Source of the DNA: Undaria pinnatifida
Taxonomy: Eukaryota > Sar > Phaeophyceae > Laminariales > Alariaceae
Direction of reading: 5' to 3'
DNA length: 64,000 nt
Assembly (NCBI GenBank): GCA_012845835.1
Contig: JABAKD010000016.1
Coordinates: 9,190,121 to 9,254,120, forward strand
Made by a program: the position numbers and the translations under genes. The notes below the pieces were generated by a model. It was not told where the DNA came from, did no database searches, and saw only the letters and a program-made list of their open reading frames with translations. Of this stretch, positions 10,553 through 22,898 are shown piece after piece. Within the stretch, counting starts at the first letter, position 1. The number at the start of each line of letters is the position of its first letter.

Positions 10553-11169
10553 ACCAAGACTAAAAGAACGGGTGTAGCTCTTTCTGTCAGATTATGATCG
10601 CATCCGCGAGCGGGCTGCATCGTGTTTCTGCGCCTCTCGTCGGGAAAGTCGGAGCTGAATGGTTCTCTCGCCTGACTCGTCGAAGAGTACTTCAGAGACG
10701 CAGACCACTTCGTTCCATCGCCCACAACGTTGAGCCTACATGGTCAACGTCTGCAGCCACGCCTACTGGTCCCAGCGATGAGCCTCGGCGCGCACCGTGA
10801 CCTCTGGCGTGAAAATCGTCAAATATATACCAGGATTGCAAAAATTCGAAGCTTTCACGAATTTTTAGCGCCTGATAAATTTCCAGGTAAGAGAGAACGC
10901 CTCCGTACTTCGATACAAGTTTCCAAAACTTGGAGAAATTGAGAAACTAACGTCTTGGGTAAGAACGATCCTAAGCCAAGTGTAAATACAACAGGGAGGA
11001 AGAGTTTGCGCACAGGTTTCCTGTTTTTTTGTGGGTGCCCTTTGGTTTTGTTCTACTTTCTGGGAATGTTCAAGAGTGATCGACATTATTGAAGGCCATG
11101 CTGCGCAACGTCGGATGGCAAACATAATATACTAATGTCATTACTAATGTATGCAACAACGAAGAGGGT

Positions 11170-11450
11170 CTAGTGTGGCCACTCCAGAGACAACAATGGG
11201 TATTACTATGTAACTGCCTCGTGGGTGCCTTACCATATTCACACTACGTGGTGCGATCGTTCCCCTTGTGCGGAGTTAGGTTTCTTTACCCCACACAGTA
11301 TGATCTAACTCGATAATCATCATGGTGACCACCCCCCCCCAAAAAAAGGTACCCTGGTTGTCTAGCTCACGCAGTGATTGGCATGCTTTACAGCGTGGTT
11401 GCCAACCAACGCCAACCCCGATATACATAATATGCTATTTCTTTTAGGGG
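11170..11450 (+). repeat. Fragment of repeat family R (tail half)
   Basis: It matches 43,205-43,490: GGCCACTCCAGAGAC, AACTGCCTCGTGGG, CATATTCACACTACGTGGTG, CAGTATGATCTAACTCGAT and TACCCTGGTTGTCTA. Same orientation, with roughly one difference every ten to fifteen bases by eye. Confidence 0.85.
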
Positions 11451-11744
11451 GCGGGAGGGGCAGGAGAAAGTCGTACGAATTGTTACTGAATCGCTAGAGC
11501 AAAGGTGCCGCGATCGGTCATGAGGTCCAGTATCTGACCCCGGCACCCTGTTTCTGCGAGACAGGTGGAATCTCAGACTCGCGGGGTCTCTGAACCCCCC
11601 CCCCCTCCCTGCAATGTGCCCGTGTGGCACAACAATAGAGAGTAGAAAGAACGTAGTGTAGGAGAATGTGAAACATACAAGGATGGACGGGATGCTTTAA
11701 CGGAGATGAGGAGATTAGACGAATGCGACATGGAAGAATTTGGT

Positions 11745-12275
11745 AGACGACAGAGTAGCGAGAAAACGATCGCTATCGTATTAATAGGAGATAGATGGTG
11801 GCCCCAGATGGCGAAACAGGACGGGGATAGGATACGCAAACAGTTTTATGTAATATATATTGAAAATGCGTAATGAGCGCCCAAACGTTTGAGGTGTCAT
11901 TATTAGGAATAGGAACGATGCTCCGTCTCAAAGGACAGGCGTGGTCAATGGTCAAATGACTAAGGCAAACAACAAATGAGTACCAAAAAATAACGCAAAA
12001 CAAAACAAAGTAACTCATTGGCGCTGTCATCCATGAGCAAGAAAGTAGGCACAAGGTGCCGAAGTCAGTCATACGAGCGGTTCTTGGAAGGATGAGTACC
12101 CTTCATGCGACCCGTCGAAAACCTCACGGCGCTTCGCCCTTGGTGCAAGCAATGTCTGCCTGGTTGTTGAAAACCCGTCGTGCTCCGTCCCGGCATAGTA
12201 CGGATGCGAGGGTCTATGGTCATACGACTACGGCTATGCACAAACTGAGTACCCCCCCCCCCCCCCCCCCCGTCC
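11745..12275 (-). repeat. Composite copy of family R ending in a long C tract
   Basis: Positions 11,750-11,990 match 45,250-45,480 (AGTAGCGAGAAAACGATCG, AGGAACG[AG]TGCTCCGTCT, TGGTCAAATGACTA). Positions 12,000-12,275 match the reverse complement of 42,955-43,215 and end GAGTACCCCCC followed by about 20 C. Both halves finish with a related CAAA..GAGTACC end, so the family has fold-back symmetry. Confidence 0.8.
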
Positions 12276-12949
12276 TGGCCAAAGTATTATCGTTCGAATA
12301 AGTGTTCTGCTTTATGTAGTAGTTGAAACGTGTATCGGCCCCGAGTTGTGAATGCGGTTTAATTTGAGCATCCCACCACTTTCGGTGGGGCAAATAATGC
12401 GTGCTGATTTTCATGTACGAATACACTCCCTTAGACTATACAGCGCAAACAAGTGAGAAACTTGTCTGCCATGTGCGACGCGCGTTCGGGAGTTCACTAT
12501 TAACATGAGAAGGCTCTACTGGCAACAAGCCTTTCCAACGACGTTAGGTGACCAGCCCCATAGTCATTCTGAAAACTTTCGAAATGTTTTCAAAGTGTTA
12601 CTCAGATCGCTCTTAGTGCGGTGGGTCTCTCCATGCTTAAACACGCAGGGTTACGCTTAAAACCCCGCGTTTCTTTTCAGCACAAGATAAATACGTCATC
12701 AGGCGGTTACGCGATGCGCACTCTCCTTCTGTGTCGCACAATTCCGTCTCCTTTCCGTTATCACGTAAAAGGTGGAATTTTTCGTGACCCTAAACCGCGG
12801 CATCTCCCCGTCACGCAAAACGGGCGCAACACTCCGTATACGCGAAATGCGGCTCCTTTGATTGCCTAAAATACGATACTGTACGCGGTATAGTACATGT
12901 TTTGGGTACTAAAAGCGAAGACTTAACGTGCCGTTTCGTGACTCACGGG
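12276..12949. other. Gene-free stretch
   Basis: Nothing supportable seen. The ORF at 12,621-12,869 has no recognisable motif. Confidence 0.5.
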
Positions 12950-13700
12950 CTACTGTTATGGAGTGCTCTCCGTCGATGGATAGTCCATAGCTTCGGCGTG
13001 AAATTATGTTATGGTTGGGGTGAATCAGGTGATAGTAGATGTCACAGTGTGACATCAAGGTCATCACAGATGGGCGAGAACGTAAGTGACGGTGATGGTC
13101 TAGTCAAAACCTCGCCCTTCGTGTTTTCGTAGGCCGACTGCTACTAGTACATCTGTTATGGTAATGCCCTGGGAGCTTAACAAGGCGTAAGACCTAGATC
13201 TGGAAATTTTATACAGGGGTTTTACATGCCTTTGAAGGCTTGTGCGTATAGGGAAAAGGGGATCCATCATACTTTTGCTTCGAGGAATTGCACACGGTCT
13301 GCGGTCAGTTCTAGGTACATTCCTTACCTCGAGAGCTCTCACGGTTGTAAGCCCCATCACAGGGTTGTATCTCTTTGAGGCGTCTTAGTCCCATAACGAG
13401 GTGTGGGGGAATATGTAGCCTAATTTTCGTTTGTTTCGAATAGCCTCATCTTCGAGCCCCTTTCCAATTTCTGGATGTGTTGTTGACATCCTTTGATAGC
13501 CATGTGATCTGCATCTACGGATATTCAGGGTGGGCCAATGTTATGGAGTGCTCTCCGTAGATAGATAGTCCACAAATTCAACGTGAAACCATGTCATAGT
13601 TGGGGTGAAACCAGGTGATACTAGATGTTACAGTAACACCGAGGCCATCGTAGATGGGCGAGAATGTAAGTTACGGTGATGGTCCAGGCAGGACACCTCA
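12950..13700 (+). repeat. Direct repeat pair of about 155 bp
   Basis: Copies at about 12,952-13,107 and 13,538-13,693 share TGTTATGGAGTGCTCTCCGT, GATAGTCCA, GTTGGGGTGAA, GGTGATA and GATGGGCGAGAA. They are separated by about 430 bp of unrelated sequence. No ORF joins them and the nature of the unit is unknown. Confidence 0.75.
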
Positions 13701-15151
13701 CATCGCTCACCACTCTGCTCTGCATTACCTGTCTGTCCTGTACCGTTGCTTTAGAGTAATGTCAGCCTTGTGTCTAGGCAGCGAGCCAAAGGAGAGATGG
13801 ATAAGTACACCGGAAACCATGAGTAGAACGCTTCCCAACACCGGCAACCCTGCACCACCCTCGGGGGCCACTTGACACTACACCATCAATCTACATTATT
13901 AGTGACCAATCAGCGGGGAGAAATGACGTCCGAAACGCACACACAACATATTCTTTGCTTTTTTTGCAGAAACGTTAGATGCGGGTACTGCCTGTCCTCC
14001 ACGCAGTGTAACGATAACGATGATAATGACAATGATGACGGTGCTGATGATGACATTAAAAACACGAAATATGGCCCAGCACGCCTGGGTCGAAGCTTAA
14101 ACCCTCATGCCATTCGCGTGGGCACCGCCGCCTCCATTATCAAGCCCTCGACCCGACAAATGTCTGCGTGGATCACACCCTGGCGCATTGTTTAAATATC
14201 ACACCTACCTTGCGCGTAGGCGACAAGCCGCGCGAAACAAAAACTGTCAATAGCGACCATCGGTCGCTCCCCGCTGCACCAAATTCACCCCAAGCGAGAA
14301 GCTCCCCATTGGCCAGCAAACACCAACTTTCGACGCCCAGGGATGGGGAGGGGTGGGGAGACGGGGGGGGGGCAGCGACGTGTAGGGCAACCGTTCACCT
14401 GTTGACCCTTTCGGGACACATGCATAGCGACTCAAAGAACGACGATTGCCATGTTTTCACGCGTCCACGAAGATCATGAAAAGGTACGATAAACGCCATG
14501 CTGCACGCGTGTCTTACAGCTCGTTACATTGCAGTTCGGACGTATCCCCAACTCCGGCGGCCCGGGCTGCTTTCATCGTGCGGTCGATTCTGTAATCATC
14601 AGTTTTTTTCGACAGTCTTTTTCTCTGAAGTCCTGAAGGGGTTAACAAGCTACAAAATGCCACAACCATGGATCATGGAAGCGTTACTATTTTCTCGTCT
14701 CTCCGTCCCAGGCGCCCTGAAGGTGCCGACGACAAGCTGTTCGAGAGTGCTCACGCGCACGCCGGAAAGTATGCGAGGCAATACCAAGCACGACGCTGGC
14801 CGACCAACCTCCTACTGATGTGCGTATTGACGCACCTACTGCCTTCAACAGCATGTACTGAACGTAGTAGATCCCTCTGTTGCCAAAACAAATAATCAGT
14901 CAACCGGCCGCGTTGAGTAAAAGACGAACCAAGACAAGAGTACCCAAATCACTAATACTATCCCGACAAGATATTCCTTTTCTCACTCCCCCCCATACCA
15001 CCATAAACAACGCCGCACGGCAAAAACCACGAATTCGCCCATTTGTCGGTTTAGCAGTCCGTCCATTAATCCGCCAGAGCCGAAGGTTGTTTCCTTGAAA
15101 CGGCAATAAAACGCTCGCTGTCAGCGAGACGAGTAAAAATGGCAGCCCCAA
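13701..15151. other. Region downstream of the cyclophilin gene; no gene seen
   Basis: It holds a small GAT/GAC tract (14,013-14,055) and one copy (about 14,462-14,660) of a diverged repeat. The second copy sits at about 17,110-17,310 inside cyclophilin intron 4; both share CGCCATGCTGC, CAGTTCGGAC and GGGTTAACA-like words. No secure gene is present. Confidence 0.5.
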
Positions 15152-15373
15152 TTAGAGCTGCCCGCAGTCCTTAATGGTCACGGCCTGTCAGGGGGAGGGG
15201 TCAGAAAGAAATATTGAGTCGGCGATGTTCGTGAGAGGAGGTATGAATGAAGGGGCGTTGCGGATGAGGGGGGGGTTGGTATAGGTCGTGCGGAAAATAC
15301 AATGCAAGCATCGTAACAACAATGCGCATGTCGCGATCGTCACAATGAGGGGCGGAAGAGACGATGGCGACAG

Positions 15374-15407
<34 letters not shown>

Positions 15408-18400
15408 GCACAATCACAGAGCTCAGCTGGGATAAGCAACGCTACGCCACGACCTTCTACGGCCAAGGCAAAGCTAAGTTAACATGGGGTAAGGCCAAGC
15501 AAAGGCAATCAAGGTAAGGTATACAAGCTAATCTCTTGGCAAGCTAAGCGGGAAAAGGTGAACCCAACTACGCTAGGGTAAGCTGGGACAACGCCAAACT
15601 GAGCTAAGAACGACAGTCAAGCTAGCTAAGCTAAGAGCAAGGGCCAAGTCAAGTCAAGCTAAGCTCAGCTACGCACAAGGGCTAAAGAAAAAAAAAGCCA
15701 AGTCGTGTCAAGGCAAGACAAGGCAAGAAGAAAAAATTAAAGCAGCTGAATTCATTCAAAAGAGTTGTACCGACGTTTTTTTGGGAAACACTACTTGAAG
15801 GTAGTGTGGGATGTTTATGCAGCGACCGAATCCCACGCCAAGGAAAAAGTAAGCAAGGACAAACTAAGCTAAGGACACGTCAAGAAGCTCAAGCTCAGGG
15901 GGGAAGAGGCGAGCAGAGGAGAGGGAGGCAGCTCAGCTTTTGTACTTTTGTACTTTTTACCGTATAACGCGTCCGATGACCACGTCACCCGCCTTATTGC
16001 CTTAGTCGAAAAGAAAAACGAGCTTTCGATCGCATCCTGTTATCACGGGTTCCACATACATGAGTCGTATCATAATCGTATTACAGTATCACAAATTGAC
16101 CACGGCAGGCCAGCCAACGAACCGAATTGCATCACACAGGAACGACAATGCCTCGCACCTCTGCAGATCGGTATTAAGCCACCGCATACAGCAAATAAGT
16201 TCTCACCGACTTCGTCTTTCCTGACGGCGAGCCGAGCTTCTCCATAGCCTCAACCACTTCCATGCCGTCCGTCACGCTGCCGAACACAACGTGCTTCCCG
16301 TCCAGCCACGGGCAGTCCACAGTGCACAAGAAGAACTGGGAGGGGGGGGGGAACAAACCAAACACCGAAATAACAGACAAGCAGATTATGTTTTAGAAAA
16401 CAAGGTAAAATATAACACCTCGGAGAGGCTACGACACAATACTGTGTTAGTTGGTTAAGAGAGAATTGCATGTTTGCAAGTCTTGAAAGGCGTAATCGCA
16501 GCCCCCGTAGGCAGTATACCATTAATGATGGCTACCAGTATTGTGATAACAACCACCGCATTTCACCCGAGACCCGATATTCTTGAATTCGACAGTGTGA
16601 CACTGAAACATCGAAACAACCGCCATTTCACGTTTTCTCGATATCGAACGTTCGACATTTCCGCAAATCGAAACTTTCGATGAGATACCACACGAATCCA
16701 AGTCAACACTGATGCCAACCTCCAAGCGGTGGCTATCTCACCTGAGAGCCGTTGGTGTTGGGCCCCGCATTGGCCATCGAGAGGACCCCAGAGCCCGCGT
16801 GAGATAGCTTGAAGTTCTCGTCGGGGAACGTGCGTCCGTAGATCGACTCACCGCCTTTCTCACAAAGGCCGCGGGGGAGAAAATGGGGGGGGGGGGATAG
16901 ACGATGTAAAAACACGTCCTCCATGCCGGTTAGAGATTGAAACAAACTTATCGACAGGAACACATGAAAGTAGTCGCATCAAAGAGATAAAAAAATGAAA
17001 GAAGTAACCTACAGGATCGCAGGAAACAATGTCACCGCGAAAAGGAAATAAAAGTCTTTTGGGACCCATGTCGAGTGACCAAACACACGACGAGTGCGAT
17101 CTTGTCAAAGCGTCTACGAAGAGCGTGCAGCAGTACGAGCATCGCCATGCTGCGCGCGTGCCGTACAGCTAGCTCCCTTCAGCGCAGTTCGGACACAGTC
17201 CCTACCCCAAGAGCTTGGTCTTCTTCGCTTCGCCGATGCTGTAATCGTCATGCTTGTTGGATGTGTTTCCGTTTCCCTTGTGACGCCCAAAAAGGGTTAA
17301 CACGGACACACACACAACCCTCTCTCCCTCTCCTCCGTCGCAAAGAAAAGTGTTGACAAGCACAATTCACGGCCATAGATATGGTGATATGTAAGACAAA
17401 AAAAGTTATGAAATCCTTACCGGTGCCGTCACCGCGCGTGAAGTCACCACCCTGGCACATGAAGGAGGGGATGATGCGGTGGAACTTGGAGCCCTTGAAG
17501 CCCTTGACCGGCCCCTCCCCAGTGCACAGCTGCCGGAAGTTCTCTGGGAAAACCGATACACAGAAAAACACCAGGCACAAGAGCAGTACATAGAATACAA
17601 TGTAGAGCCAGAAGAAGAGCAGCAGTGTGTTTGCCAAGTACGGTAGACTGCATTTACTTATTTATTTAGAGGTGGCACGGACGACTGTGGATTTTCCTGT
17701 CCAAAACATCACGATTCGTTCCCGAACAATAGATCATAGATATAACATAGGTATGAACAAAAATATAGCATTGGCGCAGAAAGCCACCCTCTTGCACTGC
17801 TGGAGCAATACGTACCTATTTTACAGGCACTGCAACAAATAACAAGCTAAAAATAGTACCAGATGTGTAACAGTTACAGGTACGACAGCAAGACAAAACA
17901 CACGAGGACCGGCCGACCTATGGATCAACCGATCGAATAGGTCAACCGAAGACCGACAGATCGACGGAAGACAAACGGAACGACGTACCTGCGGTCTTGG
18001 GGACGACGTCCGCTCGCAACTCGAGGGTGATGCGTCCCAAATCCTTGCCCCCGGCATCGATGTCGAAGAACACCTGTGGAGGAATATAACAACAAAACAC
18101 GTACGGGGGAGGTTAATAAAAATTCGCCAAAATAAGAAAAACGCGGTCGTTCTCACAAATCGATAAAAATACGTTTGTTTGTATTGCCTGTTTGATGGGA
18201 CAGCATGTACAACGTATACATTAAAACTGCCACAGCTGCAGTATTAAGCATTAATAGCAGCGGCCGTTCATACAGAACAAAAACAAAAATCTTCGCGTGC
18301 TGTCCCCGTAAAAAAGGCCACAAAAGCAAGCGTTTCGGTGAAATGATTGCAGCACGCGTGGCGTGTGCCCGCGACACGTAAAAACACGAAAGCACCTGCC

Positions 18401-21016
18401 CATTTGTCGCATATACTATCGGTACATACCCATCTATACATCAATCCATGGTGCATCAAGGAGTTAACCTTTTACCATCGCCGAGGTCAAGCGGCCGCGT
18501 TATCCTAACGTTGTCACCTTTTCTTCGCTCCTCGCGCCACTGCGACGAACCCACCGAAACGCCCAAACAACGGGGGGCTCCGTCCCGCACGGTGATAGTG
18601 AAACGAAAACAAAATTCCTCTACGGCTCGGAGCGCGCGAGCATCGCCCAACTTCAACGCAAACCCAAATCCCTACCCCACCCGTCCGGTTTTCTTCCACG
18701 GCCACCACCAACACCAACATCAACATCAACACCCGTAACCACCAGCCAAAGCACCACATCCCCATGCCCATTATCGACACCCCTTCCACCTCCAACACAA
18801 CTACCGTCAACATCAAACCACCAACAGCCTCAACCTCACCAGCAGCAGCCCTGACTCACCTTGGGGTTGGCCATCGCGAGCATTTGGCGGGAAGATCTCT
18901 CCGCCGTCGGCGCTTGTCCACCGCCACGTACCGCGGAAGCACCCGAAAACCTGATTCCGGATAGAAGGGTTTTGATGTTGAGTGGAGGGGGGGGGGTCAT
19001 AGAGAGATAGACAGAGGGGGGAGGAGGGAGGGCAGGGAGGGAGGCAGGGAGGCAGAGAGGGAGGGAGGGAGGGAGGGAGGGTTAAGCATCGAGAAAAGGA
19101 AACGAATGTGGCCGCATCTGGTACTCTTGACTATATAAATACCGCGTACACACAACTGTTGGACACACCATATTTCAGTATGTTTGATGTGCTTGCTGGC
19201 AGTGTGATGAATAAAATATATACCAGGTAGAGCACATGAGCACGCTGCACCACCATCTGCAACGCGTGTTTGCAGCAGCAGGAGCAGCAGTAGTATGAGT
19301 CGTGCAGCCAGCCGAGAGGGCAGCTGTATCTGTGCTGTCGTTTGACTACACCACACTTCTGCCTTTGCAAGCTGCGCTACCGGCAGTACCGATCTGGTTG
19401 ATGCTACTGTGGGTGTGGAGATAGCTGCGGAGCTTGTTGATGCTTTGGTTGTTTTTGTTTTGTTTTTTTATCCTCCGGCGGATGGGGAAAAATAAAGCTT
19501 TAGCTCACCACACTTGAACGTATTTTCATACGCGTCGTGTGTCGATTTAACTCAGTTGCTTTCGCAGCTTTGGTTGGTATACGCAAATATCTTGGATTGT
19601 ACTTCATTTGACCGCGGCAGTCTTCATTCGTTGTTGTGCTTCAGTATTTCCTTCGGAGTGCTTTTCTTAAGGAGTACAGACCGACGGACGGACAGCGTTG
19701 AATCACACGTTCCACAGTAAGCCGGGGAATTGCGGATGGACACTGACTGCACACTGCACACAAGTGGTTGCGTTTTGGCGGTTATGGGCTACCCCTCCGC
19801 CGACGTCGGCCAATGTTCAGAGGCCGATATACAGGTCGAAAATCGAAAATCATCAAAAAACAGAACGCGCCCACGAGTATGCGGTGCAACTCCTTGGTAA
19901 CGCTAACACACGCGGATGCACGGACAAAACGAGCGAGCACACGAACACGCGACACGTGAAGTAATGAAGGAACGAACGAACGCATGAAGGAATACACGGG
20001 GAATAATTGGATTTGGTGGGTCAGCGGGTTGGTCGATTTCCCCTCCTTTCGTGAGCCAGCGGGCTCCAAGAGGCAAGAGGCAAAAGCCCCAGTCACTGCT
20101 TGCATCTTGGCACAAGTTTGTATAATAGCATGCTACGGCGAGTAGTTCGCACGGAAGATACAGCGGTAGCCCGGCGCATGTTTCAGCGACCCTCTTCCTG
20201 CAACTACAAGTACAGGTACTGCTGCTGTTGTTGGTGCTGTACGAGTCGATAATTAATGTCTTTGTCTATGGCATCAGTGCGAAAGATCCGTGGGTCTACA
20301 GCAGTATACCTGGTACCACATATGCCCTGCACGCGTACGTGTACCTTGTAAGTCTTCACCAACTTACTACCAGGCAATCTGTTTTGTTGCATACGACGAC
20401 ACGCGGCGCATGTTGTCGTTGACGACCGACCGTGACGCCATGACGCGGCGTGATTCGCTTGCACTTACCTTCGTCCGAACTTACCTGCAATCAGTGGCTG
20501 CGAACTGCGAACAAAACGCGTATGCACGCTACTGCGGCGAGGTCCACCTATGATGATGCCCAAACCCAACAGCATTGGAGCAAGGAGAGCTACATTATGC
20601 CATTCAAGTTCTGCCTAACGCATGTTCAGGGTTTAGTCGTGGGACATGTTACTGCTGTGCCCTCGTTGCTCGTTCCTGCCCTCCCTTGTGAACAGAAAAA
20701 CGCCGCACACACTGCACAAGCGCAGCTCAGCCCCAAACTGCCCAGAGTTACTAACGCTACCTACGCGCCAAACCTAGCACCCCGCTTCGCCCCCACAAAA
20801 CCCTGCGCCTGGTGGCATAGGGGCCGCTTGCAAACACGCTACGTACCGCAAGAAGGGCAGACAGCCGCGACCGCACGAATGCACCGTGTCATGATTTAGT
20901 TTTTCCCACCTGGAGGACTGGTGAGAAGCCGCGATCGATCCGCCTCCTTGGACGAATGCCAAGGCCGGAGCGGCAGCACCCAGAACAACACCAGCAGCGG
21001 CAACGAAGAACTTCAT
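15152..21016 (-). CDS. Cyclophilin (peptidyl-prolyl cis-trans isomerase), plastid-targeted, 7 exons
   Basis: Exons on the minus strand: 21,016-20,910, 18,950-18,860, 18,073-17,989, 17,543-17,421, 16,854-16,742, 16,335-16,207 and 15,184-15,152. Every junction is GT-AG and the phases close exactly, giving 681 bp and 226 aa with a TAA stop. Residues 1-20 ([20 protein letters not shown]) form a signal peptide, followed by FVQ and a Ser-, Ala-, Gly- and Arg-rich stretch to about residue 60. This is the two-part plastid signal of heterokont algae. The rest is one complete single-domain cyclophilin with the family's active-site residues: [31 protein letters not shown]. It catalyses proline cis-trans isomerisation in protein folding, probably in plastid stroma or thylakoid lumen. 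The acceptor of exon 5 (GTGAGAAAG) is weak, but only it keeps the frame. No neighbour suggests a joint function. Confidence 0.95.
15185..16206 (-). other. Cyclophilin intron 6, filled with AAGCTAAG-type repeats
   Basis: The longest of the 3' introns (1,022 bp). It contains an (AGC)n tract at 15,373-15,405 and, at 15,465-15,740 and 15,840-15,900, a field of degenerate AAGCTAAG, CAAGGCAAG and GTCAAG words in tandem. No nested gene is seen. Confidence 0.8.
18951..20909 (-). other. Cyclophilin intron 1 (1,959 bp)
   Basis: It separates the signal-peptide exon from the transit-like exon. It carries a GGGA-rich tract (18,985-19,082), a retroposon (19,452-19,566), and TACCAGGTA (19,221-19,229) and TACCTGGTA (20,307-20,315) motifs. 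The split of signal peptide and transit region by the largest intron fits acquisition of the targeting exon by exon shuffling; that is inference. Confidence 0.85.
19452..19566 (-). mobile_element. Short poly(A) retroposon, full-length copy in cyclophilin intron 1
   Basis: Read on the minus strand: a body of about 90 nt starting TGCGAAAGCAACTGAG, then CCCCATCCGCCGGAGGAT and an A-rich tail. It is flanked by a perfect 10-bp duplication, GCTTTGGTTG, at 19,442-19,451 and 19,567-19,576. A poly(A) tail with a variable-length target duplication is the mark of LINE-driven retroposition. No tRNA-type A or B box is seen, so it is not an ordinary tRNA SINE. Confidence 0.85.
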
Positions 21017-21300
21017 GGTGTTAGTTATGCAGGGTTGACGAAGGACGGACGGAGAGAGCTTCAGCTTGGAATGATCGAAACAACAGCAACAGGGGGTGTT
21101 CGTACTGCGTCCCCAGAAAGGGTTTCACTGAGGCTTTCGTTGTCTCCTTCTCGCAGGAACAGGGGATGTTAGTACAGCTTCCCCAGAAAGGGTTTCCATA
21201 TGGCATTCGTCGTTTTTCTTCCGCCTCCGGGCCTCCGCTTTCCGCTTTGCTCTCGCTGCGACGTTTGTCTCATCTATCATCCCTCTCGCCCGTTAGACTA
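21017..21300 (-). promoter_or_regulatory. Presumed 5' UTR/promoter of the cyclophilin gene with a tandem repeat
   Basis: Directly upstream of the ATG, two copies of a unit of about 70 bp lie side by side (about 21,086-21,155 and 21,158-21,217). They share ACAGGGG, GTTNGTAC and TCCCCAGAAAGGGTTTC. CCAGAAAGGGTTTC-type words so close to the start are candidate regulatory or UTR repeats. I see no clear TATA box. The regulatory role is inference from position only. Confidence 0.4.
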
Positions 21301-22439
21301 GCTAGCTAGCGATTTTCCCCAAGAACACAGCTGCGGGATCTCCCTCCTATTAGCTTTAGGTTAGTGCTGTTCTCGGTGGTGTGGGTAGTTTGTTCTGGAT
21401 ACCGCCTCCGTCAGGACCTGGCAGCAGCAGCTACGAACCCTACATACAAGCCTTTGCTACCCCAGGTGGAGAGAGGCTTTGGGCGGGAGCCGACCTTCGA
21501 TGTTGCTGAAGGTAAGCAAGGTAGAGGGAAAGAGAAAGAGGGGGGGTAGGGCAATGGCCATAGTTGGAGACAGTATACTGCAGAGATTCTGTGTGTGGTG
21601 CTTGCGGTGCTGTTTGACAAGACACGCGAAGCAAACGTGGTATGCAACAAGTTACCCTGGTGTTTTCAATTTTGGAATTGGCGCAAGTCCTGCTGTTCTA
21701 CCGCTGCTATATCATAGGAGATGCCTCTCGGTGTTGGGTCTCTCACACAGAGAGGCGCCGAGAGAGCGAGAGAGGTAAAAGGGTGACTGGCTTATTTCGC
21801 CGACTGCTGTATCTCTTTCTCTTGGTGGGCAAAGCAGGTCACGCCGCCCCCCCGGGCTGGACAGTGAGCCGAGCGTTCCAACGGGACGCACGCTGTTCTG
21901 TTTTTTTTTGCAGCGGTTGCTCTTTTTCTGCTCCGCTTTTGTTTGAAAAAGTACCACTCTGTCCGGAATTATAAGCGTCATGTTGTTTTCATATTTATAA
22001 TTCTATGATCATTATATTTACGGACCATTTTGGTACCAGATTATGGACTGCGGTTCGCACAGCTGGCCGACTTCACTCTACACTCGCACATCATTGCCTT
22101 GTACTTCGTATATACGTACTGGCGCTCAGTCCTCGTACTGCTGCTGATGTAGCACGGAACGTTGCTATACGTGATTGCTGCTGTGTCTTGTTGTGGTATG
22201 TGGCGCTTGGCTGCGGCCCAACCGCTTTATTTTTGCTGTGGGCTCCCGAACCACAGCCCCGCTCTCGTTTTGCTGCGAGGGGCTCACAATGAATGCCGCA
22301 CTAATAATGCTGCCGAGGAGAGCTATGACAGGCAGAGACATCCTCTCCACCATTTCCAGCGTTTCCTTCGGCATATTTTTTGGTAGAGGTTCTTCTCGGC
22401 TCAGCTGGGTGTCGTATTTTTACGGAACCAGGGTATATA
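21301..22439. other. Gene-free stretch
   Basis: No gene can be supported. The ORFs of 95-110 residues (21,642-21,974; 22,005-22,292) show no motif and no codon pattern that sets them apart from background. Confidence 0.5.
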
Positions 22440-22660
22440 CTAAGAAATACACTTGAGCTGTGAGATCGACCAAAAATGTTTTTTTGATCAAAACTCGGCT
22501 TTGCAAGCAGCGTGTGATACTTCGATCGCGCGTGTTACGGGACGTGTATACCCTCGTGAAGGATACAGAGTAGGTCGGCGACTCCCCTGCTAATGCCAGA
22601 GGGTCAAGAGGACTAAGACGGTCAGCCTTGTTCTGCGCACGGAAACTGCTATATTACGGT
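22440..22660 (-). mobile_element. Diverged, incomplete copy of the TA-flanked MITE
   Basis: It shares the terminal words TACACTTGAGCTGTGAGATCG and, further in, GTGTGATACTTCGATCGCGCGT, GTCGGCGACTCC and TGCGCACGGAAACT with the 28,431-28,870 element. The other end is lost. Confidence 0.7.
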
Positions 22661-22773
22661 GTCCTTGTTCGAATCTGCTTACGTGTAGGAATTGTACACG
22701 GCGTGGTTGAACTTATCAATGTCATACGATACGATACTTACACCTGGTGCTGCTGGTGCTGCTACCTACCAGC

Positions 22774-22898
22774 TTTTTTTTTTTTTTTTTTTTTTTTTCA
22801 TCCTCCGGCGGATGGGGAAAAATAAAGCTTTAGCTCACCACACTTCCGCGTATTTTCATACGCGTCGTGTGTCGATTTAACTCAGTTGCTTTCGCAGC
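22774..22898 (-). mobile_element. Short poly(A) retroposon with a long pure tail
   Basis: Nearly identical to the 19,452-19,566 copy over the body and the CCGCCGGAGGAT hairpin, with a pure run of about 23 T (tail on the minus strand) at 22,774-22,798. The pure tail suggests recent insertion. I could not see a clean target duplication. Confidence 0.8.

Noticed and set aside
15100-15125. AATAAA near the cyclophilin 3' end
   Set aside because: It lies on the plus strand while the gene is on the minus strand, so it cannot be its poly(A) signal.
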